A stretch of DNA of 64,000 nucleotides from an alpha proteobacterium U9-1i (lineage in GTDB: Bacteria; Pseudomonadota; Alphaproteobacteria; Caulobacterales; Aquidulcibacteraceae): positions 1,364,001 through 1,428,000 of the forward strand of contig BBSY01000002.1 of NCBI GenBank assembly GCA_000974665.1, in the 5' to 3' direction. A program made the translations under genes and the position numbers. Positions 10,976 through 22,944 of this stretch are shown here, piece after piece; positions within the stretch are counted from its first letter, which is position 1, and each line of letters begins with the position of its first letter. The notes under the pieces are model-generated. The model did no database searches and was not told the DNA's origin. It saw only the letters and a list, made by a program, of their open reading frames with translations.

Positions 10976-11949
10976 GCCGCCGCTTCCGCGCTCGCGCCGT
11001 GCTCCAGGGCGGCGAGATACTTCTCGCTTTCGAGTGCTGCCATGCAGCCGAAGCCGGCGGCGGTGACGGCTTGGCGGAAGGTTTCGTCGGCGACGTCGCC
11101 GGCGGCGTAGACGCCGGGCACGTTGGTTTCGGTCGAGCCTGGCTTCACGATGATGTAGCCGCTGTCCTTCATCGCGACGTGGCCCCGGAACACTTCCGTC
11201 GAAGGCTGGTGGCCGATGGCGACAAACACGCCGTCGAGTTTGCGTTCAGTTTTCGCGCCGGTCTGCACGTTCTTAATCACCATGCCGGTGACGCCGCGCG
11301 GCTCGTCGCCGCCCACAACTTCTTCAAGCGTGTGGTCCCAGATCACTTCGATCTTGGGGTTCGCGAACAGGCGCTGCTGCAGCACTTTCTCCGCGCGGAA
11401 ATGATCACGACGGTGCACAAGCGTCACCTTCGACGCGAAGTGCGCGAGGTGGAGCGCTTCTTCGACGGCCGTGTTGCCGCCACCGATCACAGCGACTTCG
11501 CGGCCCCGGAAGAAAAAGCCATCGCACGTCGCGCACGCGGATACGCCGAAGCCTTGGAAATGCTTCTCGCCGGGAACGCCCAACCACTTGGCTTGCGCGC
11601 CGGTGGCGATGATCACCGCGTCGGCGGTGTAGATCACGCCGCTGTCGCCCGTGAGCGCAAGCGGACGCTTGGCGAAATCGACGCTGACGATGGTGTCGTG
11701 CACGAACTCGGCGCCGACATGCTCGGCCTGCGCGCGCATCTGCTCCATCAGCCAAGGGCCTTGGATGGTTTCGGCAAAGCCCGGGTAGTTTTCGACGTCG
11801 GTGGTGATCGTCATTTGCCCGCCCGGCTGGAGGCCGGCGAACACCAAGGGCTTGCGCAGCGCGCGCGCCGAATAGATCGCCGCTGTCAGCCCGGCGGGGC
11901 CGGAGCCGATGATGATGAGGGGCGCGTGGCGGGTGGTTTTGTCAGACAT
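10972..11949 (-). CDS. trxB: Thioredoxin reductase
   Basis: A 325-residue FAD flavoprotein that passes electrons from NADPH to thioredoxin. The FAD motif IIGSGPAGLTAAIYSAR opens the protein, CATCD carries the redox disulfide, IGGGNTAVEEAL binds NADPH, and GVYAAGDVADETFRQAVTAAGFGCMAA is the C-terminal FAD signature. Length is normal. I use the ATG at 11949; a GTG immediately before it is also possible. It could supply reduced thioredoxin to ArsC, but it is a housekeeping gene on the opposite strand, so operon membership is excluded. Confidence 0.93.
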   Translation of the reverse strand: MSDKTTRHAPLIIIGSGPAGLTAAIYSARALRKPLVFAGLQPGGQMTITTDVENYPGFAETIQGPWLMEQMRAQAEHVGAEFVHDTIVSVDFAKRPLALTGDSGVIYTADAVIIATGAQAKWLGVPGEKHFQGFGVSACATCDGFFFRGREVAVIGGGNTAVEEALHLAHFASKVTLVHRRDHFRAEKVLQQRLFANPKIEVIWDHTLEEVVGGDEPRGVTGMVIKNVQTGAKTERKLDGVFVAIGHQPSTEVFRGHVAMKDSGYIIVKPGSTETNVPGVYAAGDVADETFRQAVTAAGFGCMAALESEKYLAALEHGASAEAAA

Positions 11950-12040
11950 CACAGAGCTTTCTGCGGAGATTCGTCGTCAGCTAATATGGGTCGAGCGGTC
12001 GTGAATTGCACCTGGGCGCGGGGCGCCTATGCTGTCGCGC

Positions 12041-12400
12041 ATGGCAAGCAAGCCGCTGATTTTATTGGTCGAGGACGATCCCGAGTTTGGCGCCCAAATG
12101 GCCGAACGGGTGGACGAGCTGGGCTATGGCGTAATGGGGCCCGCGGTGACGCTGGAGGACGCCGAAGCCCTGGTGGCCCAGCGCGCGCCGGACGCGGCTT
12201 TGCTCGACGGCGTACTGGCCGGGCGCTCAAGCGCACCTTTTGCCGAAGCCTTGGCCGCGCGGGGCGTGCCGTTTGCGTTTGTCACTGGCGATGATCGCAT
12301 CGCTGGGTTGGCGAAGGCGTTGAAGCACGTTCCGCTGCTGACGAAGCCGGTCAGCGAGAAGGTGCTCGCTGAAACCTTGGCGCATTTGGTGGCTCACTGA
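12041..12400 (+). CDS. Receiver-only response regulator
   Basis: A stand-alone receiver domain of 119 residues. It has the acidic pair LVEDDPEFG, the phospho-acceptor Asp in AALLDGVLAG, a Thr in FVTGDD and the conserved Lys in LLTKPVS. No output domain follows. Such proteins act as phosphate sinks, phosphorelay intermediates or by protein contact, as with CheY or DivK; no kinase is next to it. An in-frame ATG at 12029 would add four residues; neither start has a good ribosome site. Confidence 0.75.
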   Translation: MASKPLILLVEDDPEFGAQMAERVDELGYGVMGPAVTLEDAEALVAQRAPDAALLDGVLAGRSSAPFAEALAARGVPFAFVTGDDRIAGLAKALKHVPLLTKPVSEKVLAETLAHLVAH

Positions 12401-12438
12401 ATCTCAAGGGACCGCTGGCTTTCAGCCGTCCTCAGCGC

Positions 12439-13404
12439 TTACTTCTGGGCCTGCCGCGCGGCCCAGGCCGTCAGCACGGCCGCGGCAACGCGATCTGTCT
12501 CAAGCAGAGGCGGATAGGCCCACGTTTCAAGCTTTGAGCTGAACGGGCGCGCGCAGCCGCGTCGCTGCAAGCTTTGGTGAAAGCGTTCGAGTTTGCCTGC
12601 GTCGCCGTCGACGGCGAGGATATGCACCGGCTTACCCGTCGCCGCAGCTTCGGTGGCCATGTTGACGCTATCGGCGGTGACGAAGACGTGGTCCGCCGCG
12701 CCGAGCAACGCGAAATACGGGTTCAGGCCTTCGCCCTCGTAAAACACCGCGCAGTGCGGCGCGAGCCATGTGCGCAATTGCATACGCGCGGCGTCGTTGG
12801 TGCGGCGCGAGAGCGTCGCCATCAATGTACCGCCAGTTTCGCGTTGCGCATGAACAAGCGCGTCGGCAATTTCACGGGCGCGCCTTGCGGAAATATCCTG
12901 GCGCTTGGATTTGCCGCCGATCAGTACCGCTAGGCGCGGCGTGGCGAAATCTTCCAGCGGCGTGGGATAATCAAGTGCGGCTTGATCGATCCGCTCCGGC
13001 GTCACGCGATGGCAGGCGCCGACGATGGGGATGACGTTCGCACCTTCGAGTTCGTCGTGGATCGGCGGCGCGACGACATCGAATTCACGCGGATTCACGC
13101 GCGGATCCTGCAATTGCACGACGAACGTGCGCCCGCGTGACCAGCGCCGCACCCCCATCGAGAGCGGAATCGAGGCGCGGCCGCAGCCGATCCAAATATC
13201 CGGCCACGGCGGCTCGATGGAGTCCGAGCCTAAGGTGAGCGCATTGCGCGGCGCGGGCGTGAACCCCGCAGGCAGCCAGCTCCAAGGCGTGCGCAATTGC
13301 ACGCGGCGGAGCGCGATCTCCGCCGGCGTCCTGCGCGCAATGGCCTCCGCGAGCCCAAGCGCCTGATTTTCGATGCCGGCGCGGCCGTCGGAGACGGCCC
13401 ACAC
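12439..13404 (-). CDS. ELM1-family protein (mitochondrial-fission ELM1 / GT-B-like)
   Basis: About 321 residues, beginning with WAVSDGRAGIENQALGLAEAI, the diagnostic start of the ELM1 (DUF1022) family, followed by VQLQDPR and a C-terminal VTADSVNMATEAAATGKPV motif reminiscent of GT-B sugar-nucleotide sites. Plant ELM1 recruits dynamin to mitochondria; the bacterial proteins are common in Alphaproteobacteria but their role is unsettled, with a glycosyltransferase fold as the best structural guess. The GTG at 13404 has no ribosome site; GAGGAG sits about 35 bases upstream, so translation may start a few codons earlier at a CTG or by coupling to greA, 35 bases away. Confidence 0.68.
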   Translation of the reverse strand: MWAVSDGRAGIENQALGLAEAIARRTPAEIALRRVQLRTPWSWLPAGFTPAPRNALTLGSDSIEPPWPDIWIGCGRASIPLSMGVRRWSRGRTFVVQLQDPRVNPREFDVVAPPIHDELEGANVIPIVGACHRVTPERIDQAALDYPTPLEDFATPRLAVLIGGKSKRQDISARRAREIADALVHAQRETGGTLMATLSRRTNDAARMQLRTWLAPHCAVFYEGEGLNPYFALLGAADHVFVTADSVNMATEAAATGKPVHILAVDGDAGKLERFHQSLQRRGCARPFSSKLETWAYPPLLETDRVAAAVLTAWAARQAQK

Positions 13405-13439
13405 CTTCAGCGGGTGCGCGGGCTGGAAGCCAGCGCTCC

Positions 13440-13913
13440 TCAGATGAACTTCACCTTGGCGATCTCATACGATTTGGGGCCGCCCGGGGTCATCACTTCG
13501 ACCACGTCGCCTTCTTCCTTGCCAATCATGGCGCGCGCGATCGGGGAGGTGATGGAGATCTTGCCGCCCTTCACGTCGCTCTCATCCTCGCCGACGATTT
13601 TGTACTTCGACTTGTCGCCGGAATCCTCGTCGACGAGGTTCACCGTCGCGCCGAACTTCACTTGTTTGCCGCTGAGTTTGGACACGTCGATGATCTGAGC
13701 GCGCGCGATCTTGTCCTCAAGCTCGGCCAAGCGGCCCTCGATGAAGCTCTGGCGCTCTTTGGCGGCGTGGTACTCGGCGTTCTCGGAGAGATCGCCGTGG
13801 GCGCGCGCTTCAGCGATGGCAGAGATCACCGTGGGGCGCTCTACGGTCTTCAAACGCTTCAATTCTGCGTCGAGGGCTTGGTAGCCCTCGGCGGTCATCG
13901 GTATTTTTTCCAT
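13440..13913 (-). CDS. greA: Transcription elongation factor GreA
   Basis: A 157-residue factor that enters the RNA polymerase secondary channel and stimulates cleavage of backtracked transcripts. The N-terminal coiled coil carries the functional acidic tip in [17 protein letters not shown], and the C-terminal FKBP-like domain ends with [20 protein letters not shown]. The start at 13913 ([10 protein letters not shown]) matches the family; the longer frame does not. It follows carB by 62 bases on the same strand, a common alphaproteobacterial order, so co-transcription is likely. Confidence 0.94.
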   Translation of the reverse strand: MEKIPMTAEGYQALDAELKRLKTVERPTVISAIAEARAHGDLSENAEYHAAKERQSFIEGRLAELEDKIARAQIIDVSKLSGKQVKFGATVNLVDEDSGDKSKYKIVGEDESDVKGGKISITSPIARAMIGKEEGDVVEVMTPGGPKSYEIAKVKFI

Positions 13914-13975
13914 GTCAGAGGTGGTCTTTCGTCCGTCTCTCAATATGGGAGGTTGAACCCTCCCCGGAGGGAGCG

Positions 13976-17227
<3,252 letters not shown>

Positions 17228-17372
17228 GCGCGCGCTCTCAACCGCGTTCAGCGGCTCCGGAATCGACCCATTTGATGGATCGCGCGTGCATAGCGGCCAG
17301 CAGCGGCGGGGGCAAGTTCCGCGGCATGCGGCGGATGCGCAGGGCCCGGGCGCAACTTACCCGGAACGAGAT

Positions 17373-17552
17373 TCAGTTGTCGTTTTCGCCCTCAGGCACG
17401 GCGTCCAGCCTGATCCCGCGCGCCCGTAGCGCCTCGCGCAGCAGGAACTCGATTTCGGCGTTCGCGCTACGCAAGTCAGCGTTCGCCAGCCGTGCGATCG
17501 CGGCGTAGAGCGCCGGATCGAGACGGAGGGCGAACGCTTTCTTGTCGGCCAC
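17373..17552 (-). CDS. Small ribbon-helix-helix protein partnered with SPFH gene
   Basis: A 59-residue frame read from the sequence: a GTG start 15 bases after the SPFH stop, ribosome site GGAG, and TGA at 17373. The sequence KKAFALRLDPALYAAIARLA then NAEIEFLLREALRARG is a classic Arc/MetJ-type ribbon-helix-helix, the beta strand being AFALRLD. RHH proteins bind DNA as dimers of dimers. An RHH gene directly after an SPFH gene recurs in several bacterial groups; its purpose is unknown. Autoregulation through the palindrome before the SPFH gene is possible. Confidence 0.72.
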   Translation of the reverse strand: MADKKAFALRLDPALYAAIARLANADLRSANAEIEFLLREALRARGIRLDAVPEGENDN

Positions 17553-17567
17553 CGATCCGCTCCGCGC

Positions 17568-18455
17568 CTAGTAGAGCGAGCCGGCGTTGACGACCGGCTG
17601 AGCGTCGCGATCGCCGCAAAGCACCACCAGCAGGTTAGACACCATGGTCGCGCGCCGCTCGTCGTCGAGCTTGACGATGTCGCGCTCGGACAATTGGGCC
17701 AGAGCGTGTTCCACCATCTCGACTGCGCCTTGAACGATGAAGCGGCGCGCGGCGAGGACGGCCTCGGCCTGTTGGCGACGCAGCATGGCGCTGGCGATTT
17801 CGGGTGCGTAGGCGAGGTGGGAGAGTTTGGTCTCGTCCACCACGACACCGGCCACGGATACTCGTTCCTGCAGCTTTTCCCGCAGCAGCGTGGACACCTG
17901 GTCGGCGTCGCCCCGCAATGTCGGCTCATCGTGCTCGGCGTGATCGTAGGAGAAGTGCGAGGCGATTTCGCGCACCGCCGTCTCGATCTGGATGTCCACG
18001 AAGGTCTGATAATGATCGACGTCGAACAGCGCCCGGGCTGTGTCGGTGACCCGCCAGACCACGACCGCGGCGATTTCGATTGGGTTTCCGCGCTTGTCGT
18101 TCACCTTGAGCTTCTCGCCGGTGACGTTGCGAACCCGAAGGCTGATCTTGGTGCGCTTGTACCAAGGCAGCACCCAGCGGAGGCCAGGCGTGCGGTCGGT
18201 GCCCTTGTAATTGCCGAACAGGGTGATGGCCGCCGCCTCGTTGGGCTGCAGCGTATAGAAACCGGTAATCACGAGGATGAAGGGGATCAGCGTGCCGATC
18301 AGAAGCGGCACGTAAGTGTCGCTGTCCGTCGCCGCCAGTTGGATCAGAGCCCACACGCCTGCGAACAGAAGTATGACGCTGACCAGCAGCATGAGCCCGC
18401 CATTGCTCGTCTGGGCGCGGCGTTCCTGGGTGTTGTTTAGCGCAGCGGCGGCCAT
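17568..18455 (-). CDS. SPFH/Band 7 (slipin-like) membrane protein
   Basis: A 295-residue protein with two N-terminal transmembrane helices (about 19-41 and 47-67) followed by a complete SPFH domain: FYTLQPNEAAAITLFGNYKGTDRTPGL cannot be confused with HflK/HflC because of its length and first helices. The stretch LREKLQERVSVAGVVVDETKLSHLAYAPEIASAMLRRQQAEA is the conserved C-terminal helix. SPFH proteins form large membrane rings or microdomains, often guiding proteases. GGAGG precedes the ATG. First gene of a two-gene unit with the RHH protein; no protease gene is next to it. Confidence 0.83.
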   Translation of the reverse strand: MAAAALNNTQERRAQTSNGGLMLLVSVILLFAGVWALIQLAATDSDTYVPLLIGTLIPFILVITGFYTLQPNEAAAITLFGNYKGTDRTPGLRWVLPWYKRTKISLRVRNVTGEKLKVNDKRGNPIEIAAVVVWRVTDTARALFDVDHYQTFVDIQIETAVREIASHFSYDHAEHDEPTLRGDADQVSTLLREKLQERVSVAGVVVDETKLSHLAYAPEIASAMLRRQQAEAVLAARRFIVQGAVEMVEHALAQLSERDIVKLDDERRATMVSNLLVVLCGDRDAQPVVNAGSLY

Positions 18456-18478
18456 TTTCGTCCCTCCGTACCATCAAT

Positions 18479-18488
18479 ATGATATCAT
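18479..18488. promoter_or_regulatory. ATGATATCAT palindrome in the SPFH promoter
   Basis: A perfect 10-bp palindrome in an AT-rich stretch 24 bases before the SPFH start, overlapping the likely -10 region on the minus strand (CATATT). It would suit a dimeric regulator, possibly the RHH product of the same operon. The remaining bases to 18609 show a TACGGTAC repeat but no clear terminator. Confidence 0.35.
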
Positions 18489-18609
18489 CCTAATACCAAT
18501 TTCTACGGTACTCAAGGAAATTCAGGCCCATTCACCATTCCAGCAAATCGGGTGTTAAGCGCGCTTTGATAGATCACGAGGCTTCCAAAGCTCGGTTTTG
18601 AGGCCGGAA

Positions 18610-20406
18610 ATGGGTAACGGGCAGCGCCAGGATTGGTTCAAGCAGGCGGTTGGGGCGTTCGCCCGGGATCGTCGCGGCAACGTGGCCATGATGTGGGGCA
18701 TCATGGCGATCGTGCTGGTCGGCATCTCCGGCCTGGCGCTCGACTTCACGCGCGCTCAGACCATGCGGACCCGGCTCCAGAACGCCGCCGACGGCGCCGC
18801 CTTGGTTGCCGAGCGCAGCTCGAACCTCACCATGGCGCAGCGCACCGCGGCCGCACGGGCCTTCTTCGACGCTGAAATGGGCGAGTTCGCCCAGGACGCC
18901 ACTTTCTCCGTGACCCAGGTCGCCAGCGGCGGCCACCGCGTCGACGCCAACATTCCCATGCCCGTTAGCCTCGCGCGCGTCATCAGCCGCGACGATTGGG
19001 ATATCGGCGTCGCCGCCGAAGCGCAGGCCCAGGCCAGCCCGCCGATCGAAGTCGCTCTTGTGCTCGACAACACCGGATCGATGGCAAACGACATGCAGGC
19101 GCTCCGTGACGCCGCCGAAGACCTTGCCGAATATCTGCTGTCGCTCGATGGCGACACGGTCAGCGTCGCGCTGGTTCCGTTTGTGGCCCAGGTGAACATC
19201 GGCACCAGCGGCCCGCAAATGGCGTGGATGGACACCGTGGGCAACAACCCGCACCACGGCGAATTCCTGGAAGATCGCCAGCTGCAAACGCGTCCGGCGT
19301 ATCAGAACTCTTGCGCCAACACGCAGCGTTTCCCGACCACCGTCGCCAACGCACCGACGACCTCCGGCGGCGCCGCCTATCAGGTGCGTTGGGTCTACAA
19401 TCTGCTTGCCAACACCTGCACGGCCTACAACCCGACGCAGATCAATATGTTCGACCTGTATCGCACACTGCCGGGCGCGGTGCGAGGTTGGGGTGGCTGC
19501 GTCGAAGCGCGCCCGCCGCCATACGACATCACCGATGACGCTCCGAATCCCGCAGTCCCCGCCACGATGTTCGTACCTTACTTCGCCAACGACGAGGGGG
19601 GAGACGATACCGACAGCAACAATTGGCTGACGGAAGCGACGCCGAATCTGTTTGCCGCTACGAACACGTCCGGGATCACAAATACTGCGACCGCGCGAAC
19701 CCTGAGCGTCTTCAAGTATCGCTCGAATGCGACCTTGAACGTCTCCTTCACGCAGCCGGAAATGCGCGGCCCACAACGCGGCTGCCCGCAACCGATCGTG
19801 CCGCTGACGACGGACCGCACCACGATGCGCGATGCCATCCGGGCGATGGTTCACTCGAACGGCGGCGGCACCAATCAAACCGAGGGCTTGGCCTGGGGCT
19901 GGCGCGTACTGTCGCCTGGCGCGCCGTTCACGCAGGGCCGCTCTGGCGGCACCGACGAAGTGCGCAAAGTGATCGTGCTGATGACGGACGGCGACAACAC
20001 CTCGCTCGACAACGACAACGCGGCGTTCGAGTCCGATTACTCGTCCTACCAACATCGCCGTCTGTGGCGCGACTATCAGTTCAATTTGTTGGGCTTCCTC
20101 GGCAACCTCGCGGCGATTTTGCCGACGTGGCAGCGCACCGGGATCACCAACTCAACCTCGATGGTGAACTACATCAACAACCGTCAAACGCAGTTGTGCA
20201 ACGCGATCAAGGCTCAGGACATTGAGATCTACACGATCCAATTCCGCGATGCCGGCGGCGCCAACCAAGCGCGCCTGATGAATTGCGCGACAGCCCCAGC
20301 GACAGGCCCGGAAGGGCATTACTTCCAGGCCGCCAACGCCGCGCAATTGCAGCAAGCGTTTAGCGCCATTGGTTCTGGCATCGGTAAGCTGCGCTTGACG
20401 CAGTAA
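18610..20406 (+). CDS. TadG-like pilus-assembly protein with von Willebrand A domain
   Basis: A 598-residue protein. The N-terminus (DRRGNVAMMWGIMAIVLVGISG, about residues 20-41) is the TadE/TadG-type single helix anchoring it in the inner membrane with the bulk in the periplasm; RTRLQNAADGAALVAE follows as in other TadG proteins. A VWA domain starts near 147 with the metal site D153-N-T-G-S157, and KVIVLMTDGDNTS supplies the later MIDAS loop. A long Asn- and Thr-rich insertion separates them. TadG helps Flp pili assemble, but no other tad or cpa genes are here, so a different envelope role is possible. The ATG at 18610 follows GAGG. Confidence 0.82.
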   Translation: MGNGQRQDWFKQAVGAFARDRRGNVAMMWGIMAIVLVGISGLALDFTRAQTMRTRLQNAADGAALVAERSSNLTMAQRTAAARAFFDAEMGEFAQDATFSVTQVASGGHRVDANIPMPVSLARVISRDDWDIGVAAEAQAQASPPIEVALVLDNTGSMANDMQALRDAAEDLAEYLLSLDGDTVSVALVPFVAQVNIGTSGPQMAWMDTVGNNPHHGEFLEDRQLQTRPAYQNSCANTQRFPTTVANAPTTSGGAAYQVRWVYNLLANTCTAYNPTQINMFDLYRTLPGAVRGWGGCVEARPPPYDITDDAPNPAVPATMFVPYFANDEGGDDTDSNNWLTEATPNLFAATNTSGITNTATARTLSVFKYRSNATLNVSFTQPEMRGPQRGCPQPIVPLTTDRTTMRDAIRAMVHSNGGGTNQTEGLAWGWRVLSPGAPFTQGRSGGTDEVRKVIVLMTDGDNTSLDNDNAAFESDYSSYQHRRLWRDYQFNLLGFLGNLAAILPTWQRTGITNSTSMVNYINNRQTQLCNAIKAQDIEIYTIQFRDAGGANQARLMNCATAPATGPEGHYFQAANAAQLQQAFSAIGSGIGKLRLTQ

Positions 20407-20411
20407 GCGAC

Positions 20412-22118
20412 TTATTGCGGTGGGCGGAACGTGATCGCCAAGCGCGCGCGTGCGCCCACTGCAGTGCTGCCATCCGAGCGCGCGCTAACCGCGCGATAGG
20501 AACTCGAAGCCGAAAGCGCCGCGCGGCCGAAGCCCGCGCTTGCCGGGGTTTCTGACGCGACCGAGCAGGCGACCGTAAGCGCCGGCTGCACCACGCAATC
20601 CAGCACCACGCGACCGCCAACGCCCTCACGGAGCGCCCGCGCGGGGTAAAGTTCGGCGATGCGGTTGGCGCTTGGGCGCTGTGACCAAGAGATGGTCGGC
20701 GCTGCAGTCGGCGTCGCCGCCGCTGGCCGATTGTCGGCGACCTGTGTTGGCGCCGGTTCTGCGTTGATCGGCGGCGTCAGCGGCACCGTCACCGCTGGCC
20801 CAGAATTCGGCGCGCCAGCTTGCAACGACACCGGTCCGCTGGCTTGGTTCCAGGATGTGACGGGCGCCGGCGTCGCCGCCTCGGCCTCCGGTTCCTGCCG
20901 CGTGCGTTCTTGGCGCTCGCGCTGCGCAGCAGCGGCGCGCTCGTTGCGCGCGGCAGCTTCACGCTGTGGCGTGTTTCGAGCGGGCGCCTGTTCAGCGAGA
21001 TCGCTCAACCCGACGCCATCTGGCGTTGCGCCGCTATCAGCGGGCGCATCTGCCGGCGCGGAGATCGCGGCTGGCGCGATGTCTTCGTTTTGCGCGGCTT
21101 GCTGATCCGAACCGAAATACATGCCGGCGCCAACTGCGCCGCCAGCCAGCAGCAGCAAAATGATCAAGCCGCGCATCGCGCCGCCGCCGGCCTTCGGCGG
21201 CTCGCGTGTCTCCGCGGGTGGGCGGTCATACCGATCATAATTCGGCGCTTCGCGGCGCGGCGGTGGATCTGGGCGACGCAGCGGAGTCGGTTCGACGCGG
21301 CGTTGCTGTTGCGGTGGCGGATCGGGACGGCGTGGCGGAGGCGGTGGTTCGTAGGCGCGGGTAGGGCGCAACGGTTCCGCTGCCGCCGCGCGTGCGGCGT
21401 CGCGCAGCGGCCCGGCGCGTGTCGGTGCGGCAGGCGCACCGCCTTGCGAGGTGAGTTGCTTCAAGCGCAACTCGGCGACTTCGGCGAACGCGCCATCGGC
21501 GCCGTAGCGCGCGATGTAGTCCATGAAGTCCGCCGGGTTCTTGCTGTCGCGAATGGCGCGCCAATGCTCGGCCTCTGAATTGAGCCCTTCGCTGCGCGCG
21601 CGATTTGAGAACAGATTTGGCATCGCCGGCGGCGGCTGAGGCGCGGCGCGCGAGGCCGGGCGCGGCGGCGGCGCGGCTGGCGGCGGGCGCAAACTTGGCG
21701 GAGGCTCGAACGCTTGCGGCGCTGGCTCAGCTTGCCCCACGCCGACAGCGGCGCGCGCAGAATTGACCATGCGGTCAACGGCGAAGAACAACGGATCGAG
21801 CGAAGGATCTTCGGCGTCGCCGCTCCACGCGCTGAGATCGAAGGTCGGCGCATCGCCCACGCTCGACGGCGGCGGCGGCTCGATCAAGCTGGCGACCACG
21901 CCTTTGCCCGCGTTCACGACGCGTTGGGCTGCGTCCAGGAATGGGCGAGAGCGGATTGAGGAGCGTGACCAGACGATGACGCCGGCGCCGGAGGAGCGCA
22001 GGGCCCCGTCGCTCGACGGCGCGCCGCCGATGCTGAACCCCGCTGCCTCGAACATATCCGCAAGCGCTTTGGCCTGCGGTTCATCCTCACGGACACAAAC
22101 AATGAGTACGTCCGCCAT
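20412..22118 (-). CDS. TIR-like domain / transmembrane / TonB C-terminal domain fusion
   Basis: A 568-residue protein with an unusual order. Residues 1-125 fold like a TIR domain (ADVLIVCVREDEPQAKALAD, then GAGVIVWSRSSIRSRPF and FDLSAWSGDAED), but the position of the NADase Glu is occupied by Ala (about residue 63). A Pro-rich stretch leads to a W186/F198 repeat-like motif (HWRAIRDSKNPADFMDYI) often seen after TIR or caspase modules, more Pro-rich sequence, one transmembrane helix at about 315-335, and a TonB C-terminal domain at about 485-565 (LYPARALREGVGGRVVLDC). So TIR is cytoplasmic and TonB is periplasmic. GGAG precedes the ATG. Convergent with the TadG gene, 5 bases apart. Function unknown. 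Confidence 0.7.
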   Translation of the reverse strand: MADVLIVCVREDEPQAKALADMFEAAGFSIGGAPSSDGALRSSGAGVIVWSRSSIRSRPFLDAAQRVVNAGKGVVASLIEPPPPSSVGDAPTFDLSAWSGDAEDPSLDPLFFAVDRMVNSARAAVGVGQAEPAPQAFEPPPSLRPPPAAPPPRPASRAAPQPPPAMPNLFSNRARSEGLNSEAEHWRAIRDSKNPADFMDYIARYGADGAFAEVAELRLKQLTSQGGAPAAPTRAGPLRDAARAAAAEPLRPTRAYEPPPPPRRPDPPPQQQRRVEPTPLRRPDPPPRREAPNYDRYDRPPAETREPPKAGGGAMRGLIILLLLAGGAVGAGMYFGSDQQAAQNEDIAPAAISAPADAPADSGATPDGVGLSDLAEQAPARNTPQREAAARNERAAAAQRERQERTRQEPEAEAATPAPVTSWNQASGPVSLQAGAPNSGPAVTVPLTPPINAEPAPTQVADNRPAAATPTAAPTISWSQRPSANRIAELYPARALREGVGGRVVLDCVVQPALTVACSVASETPASAGFGRAALSASSSYRAVSARSDGSTAVGARARLAITFRPPQ

Positions 22119-22169
22119 ACCTACTCCGGCGTCCCCAGGTCCCCGCTCGTGACCGGGATAACACACCTC

Positions 22170-22189
22170 CCCAGGTGCTTGCACCTGGG
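22170..22189. terminator. Hairpin between carbonic anhydrase and TIR/TonB gene
   Basis: CCCAGGTGC-TT-GCACCTGGG is a perfect 9-bp inverted repeat, 29 bases after the carbonic-anhydrase stop and 52 bases before the next start. A second hairpin, GGTTTGAT (22201-22208) with ATCAAACC (22217-22224), spans the stop codon itself. There is no T-run, so factor-independent termination would be weak; a processing or attenuating hairpin is equally possible. Confidence 0.4.
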
Positions 22190-22217
22190 TGAATGCGCTT
22201 GGTTTGATGAAAACGGA

Positions 22218-22832
22218 TCAAACCACTGCGCAAAAGGCGCCAGTTACGGGGTCGAGCACCTCCAAAGCCCCGTCGGCGACGCCGTAGCGGGCGCCGGAGA
22301 GCATCAAGCCGCGCTCCTCGATGGCCGCCTGAACGAACGGGAAGGTGCGGAGATTTTCGAGCGTGACGCGGATGGATTCGTACTCGAGCAGGGTCGCCGG
22401 ATCACCCCTTGAGCCGGCGATGCGTGCCTTCGCCGGCTCGAGCAGGCTTACCCAGCGGTCCAAGAACGAGCCATCATGTTGATGCTCTGCCAGAGCGTGG
22501 GCGCAGCCGCCGCATTGGGCGTGGCCGAGCACCATGATGGTGTCCACCTTCAGCCGAGTGACGGCAAACTCGATCGCCGCGCTGACGCCGTGCAGGCCGC
22601 CGCCGGTCTCATAGGGCGGCGCCAGGTTGGCGACGTTGCGAACAACGAAAAGCTCCCCTGGGCCGACGTCAAAAATCGTCGCCGGATCGACGCGGCTGTC
22701 CGAGCACGCGATCACCATCACGCGCGGCGCCTGTCCTTTGTTGGCGAGCTCGCGATGCAAACGCTGCAATTTGGGCCAGCTCTCGGCCCGGTAACGGCGA
22801 TAGCCTTCGATCAAGTGATCCATGGGATGCAT
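22218..22832 (-). CDS. Beta-class carbonic anhydrase
   Basis: A 204-residue zinc enzyme interconverting CO2 and bicarbonate. Zinc ligands and catalytic dyad are in place: C43, D45 and R47 in IACSDSRVDP, H104 and C107 in LGHAQCGGC. The segment VVRNVANLAPPYE is the other family signature. Length is normal, and the protein has no signal peptide, so it should act in the cytoplasm, supplying bicarbonate for carboxylases and for carbamoyl phosphate. The ATG at 22832 is followed by another at 22823; neither has a strong ribosome site. Confidence 0.92.
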   Translation of the reverse strand: MHPMDHLIEGYRRYRAESWPKLQRLHRELANKGQAPRVMVIACSDSRVDPATIFDVGPGELFVVRNVANLAPPYETGGGLHGVSAAIEFAVTRLKVDTIMVLGHAQCGGCAHALAEHQHDGSFLDRWVSLLEPAKARIAGSRGDPATLLEYESIRVTLENLRTFPFVQAAIEERGLMLSGARYGVADGALEVLDPVTGAFCAVV

Positions 22833-22944
22833 CAAGCGCAGTCGGGCGCGCAGGGCAAGGGCGCCGAGGCGCGCACTTCGCCTCTAAGGTGAAGCACGAG
22901 GCCCGCGCTTTGCGTTCGCGGGCATGTTGGGCGCGGAGGGTTCG

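Noticed and set aside
10960-12294. 444-residue plus-strand frame
   Set aside because: Runs antisense through trxB and into the receiver gene; no domain.
18574-20055. 493-residue minus-strand frame
   Set aside because: Antisense to the TadG-like gene, Arg-rich, no recognisable domain.
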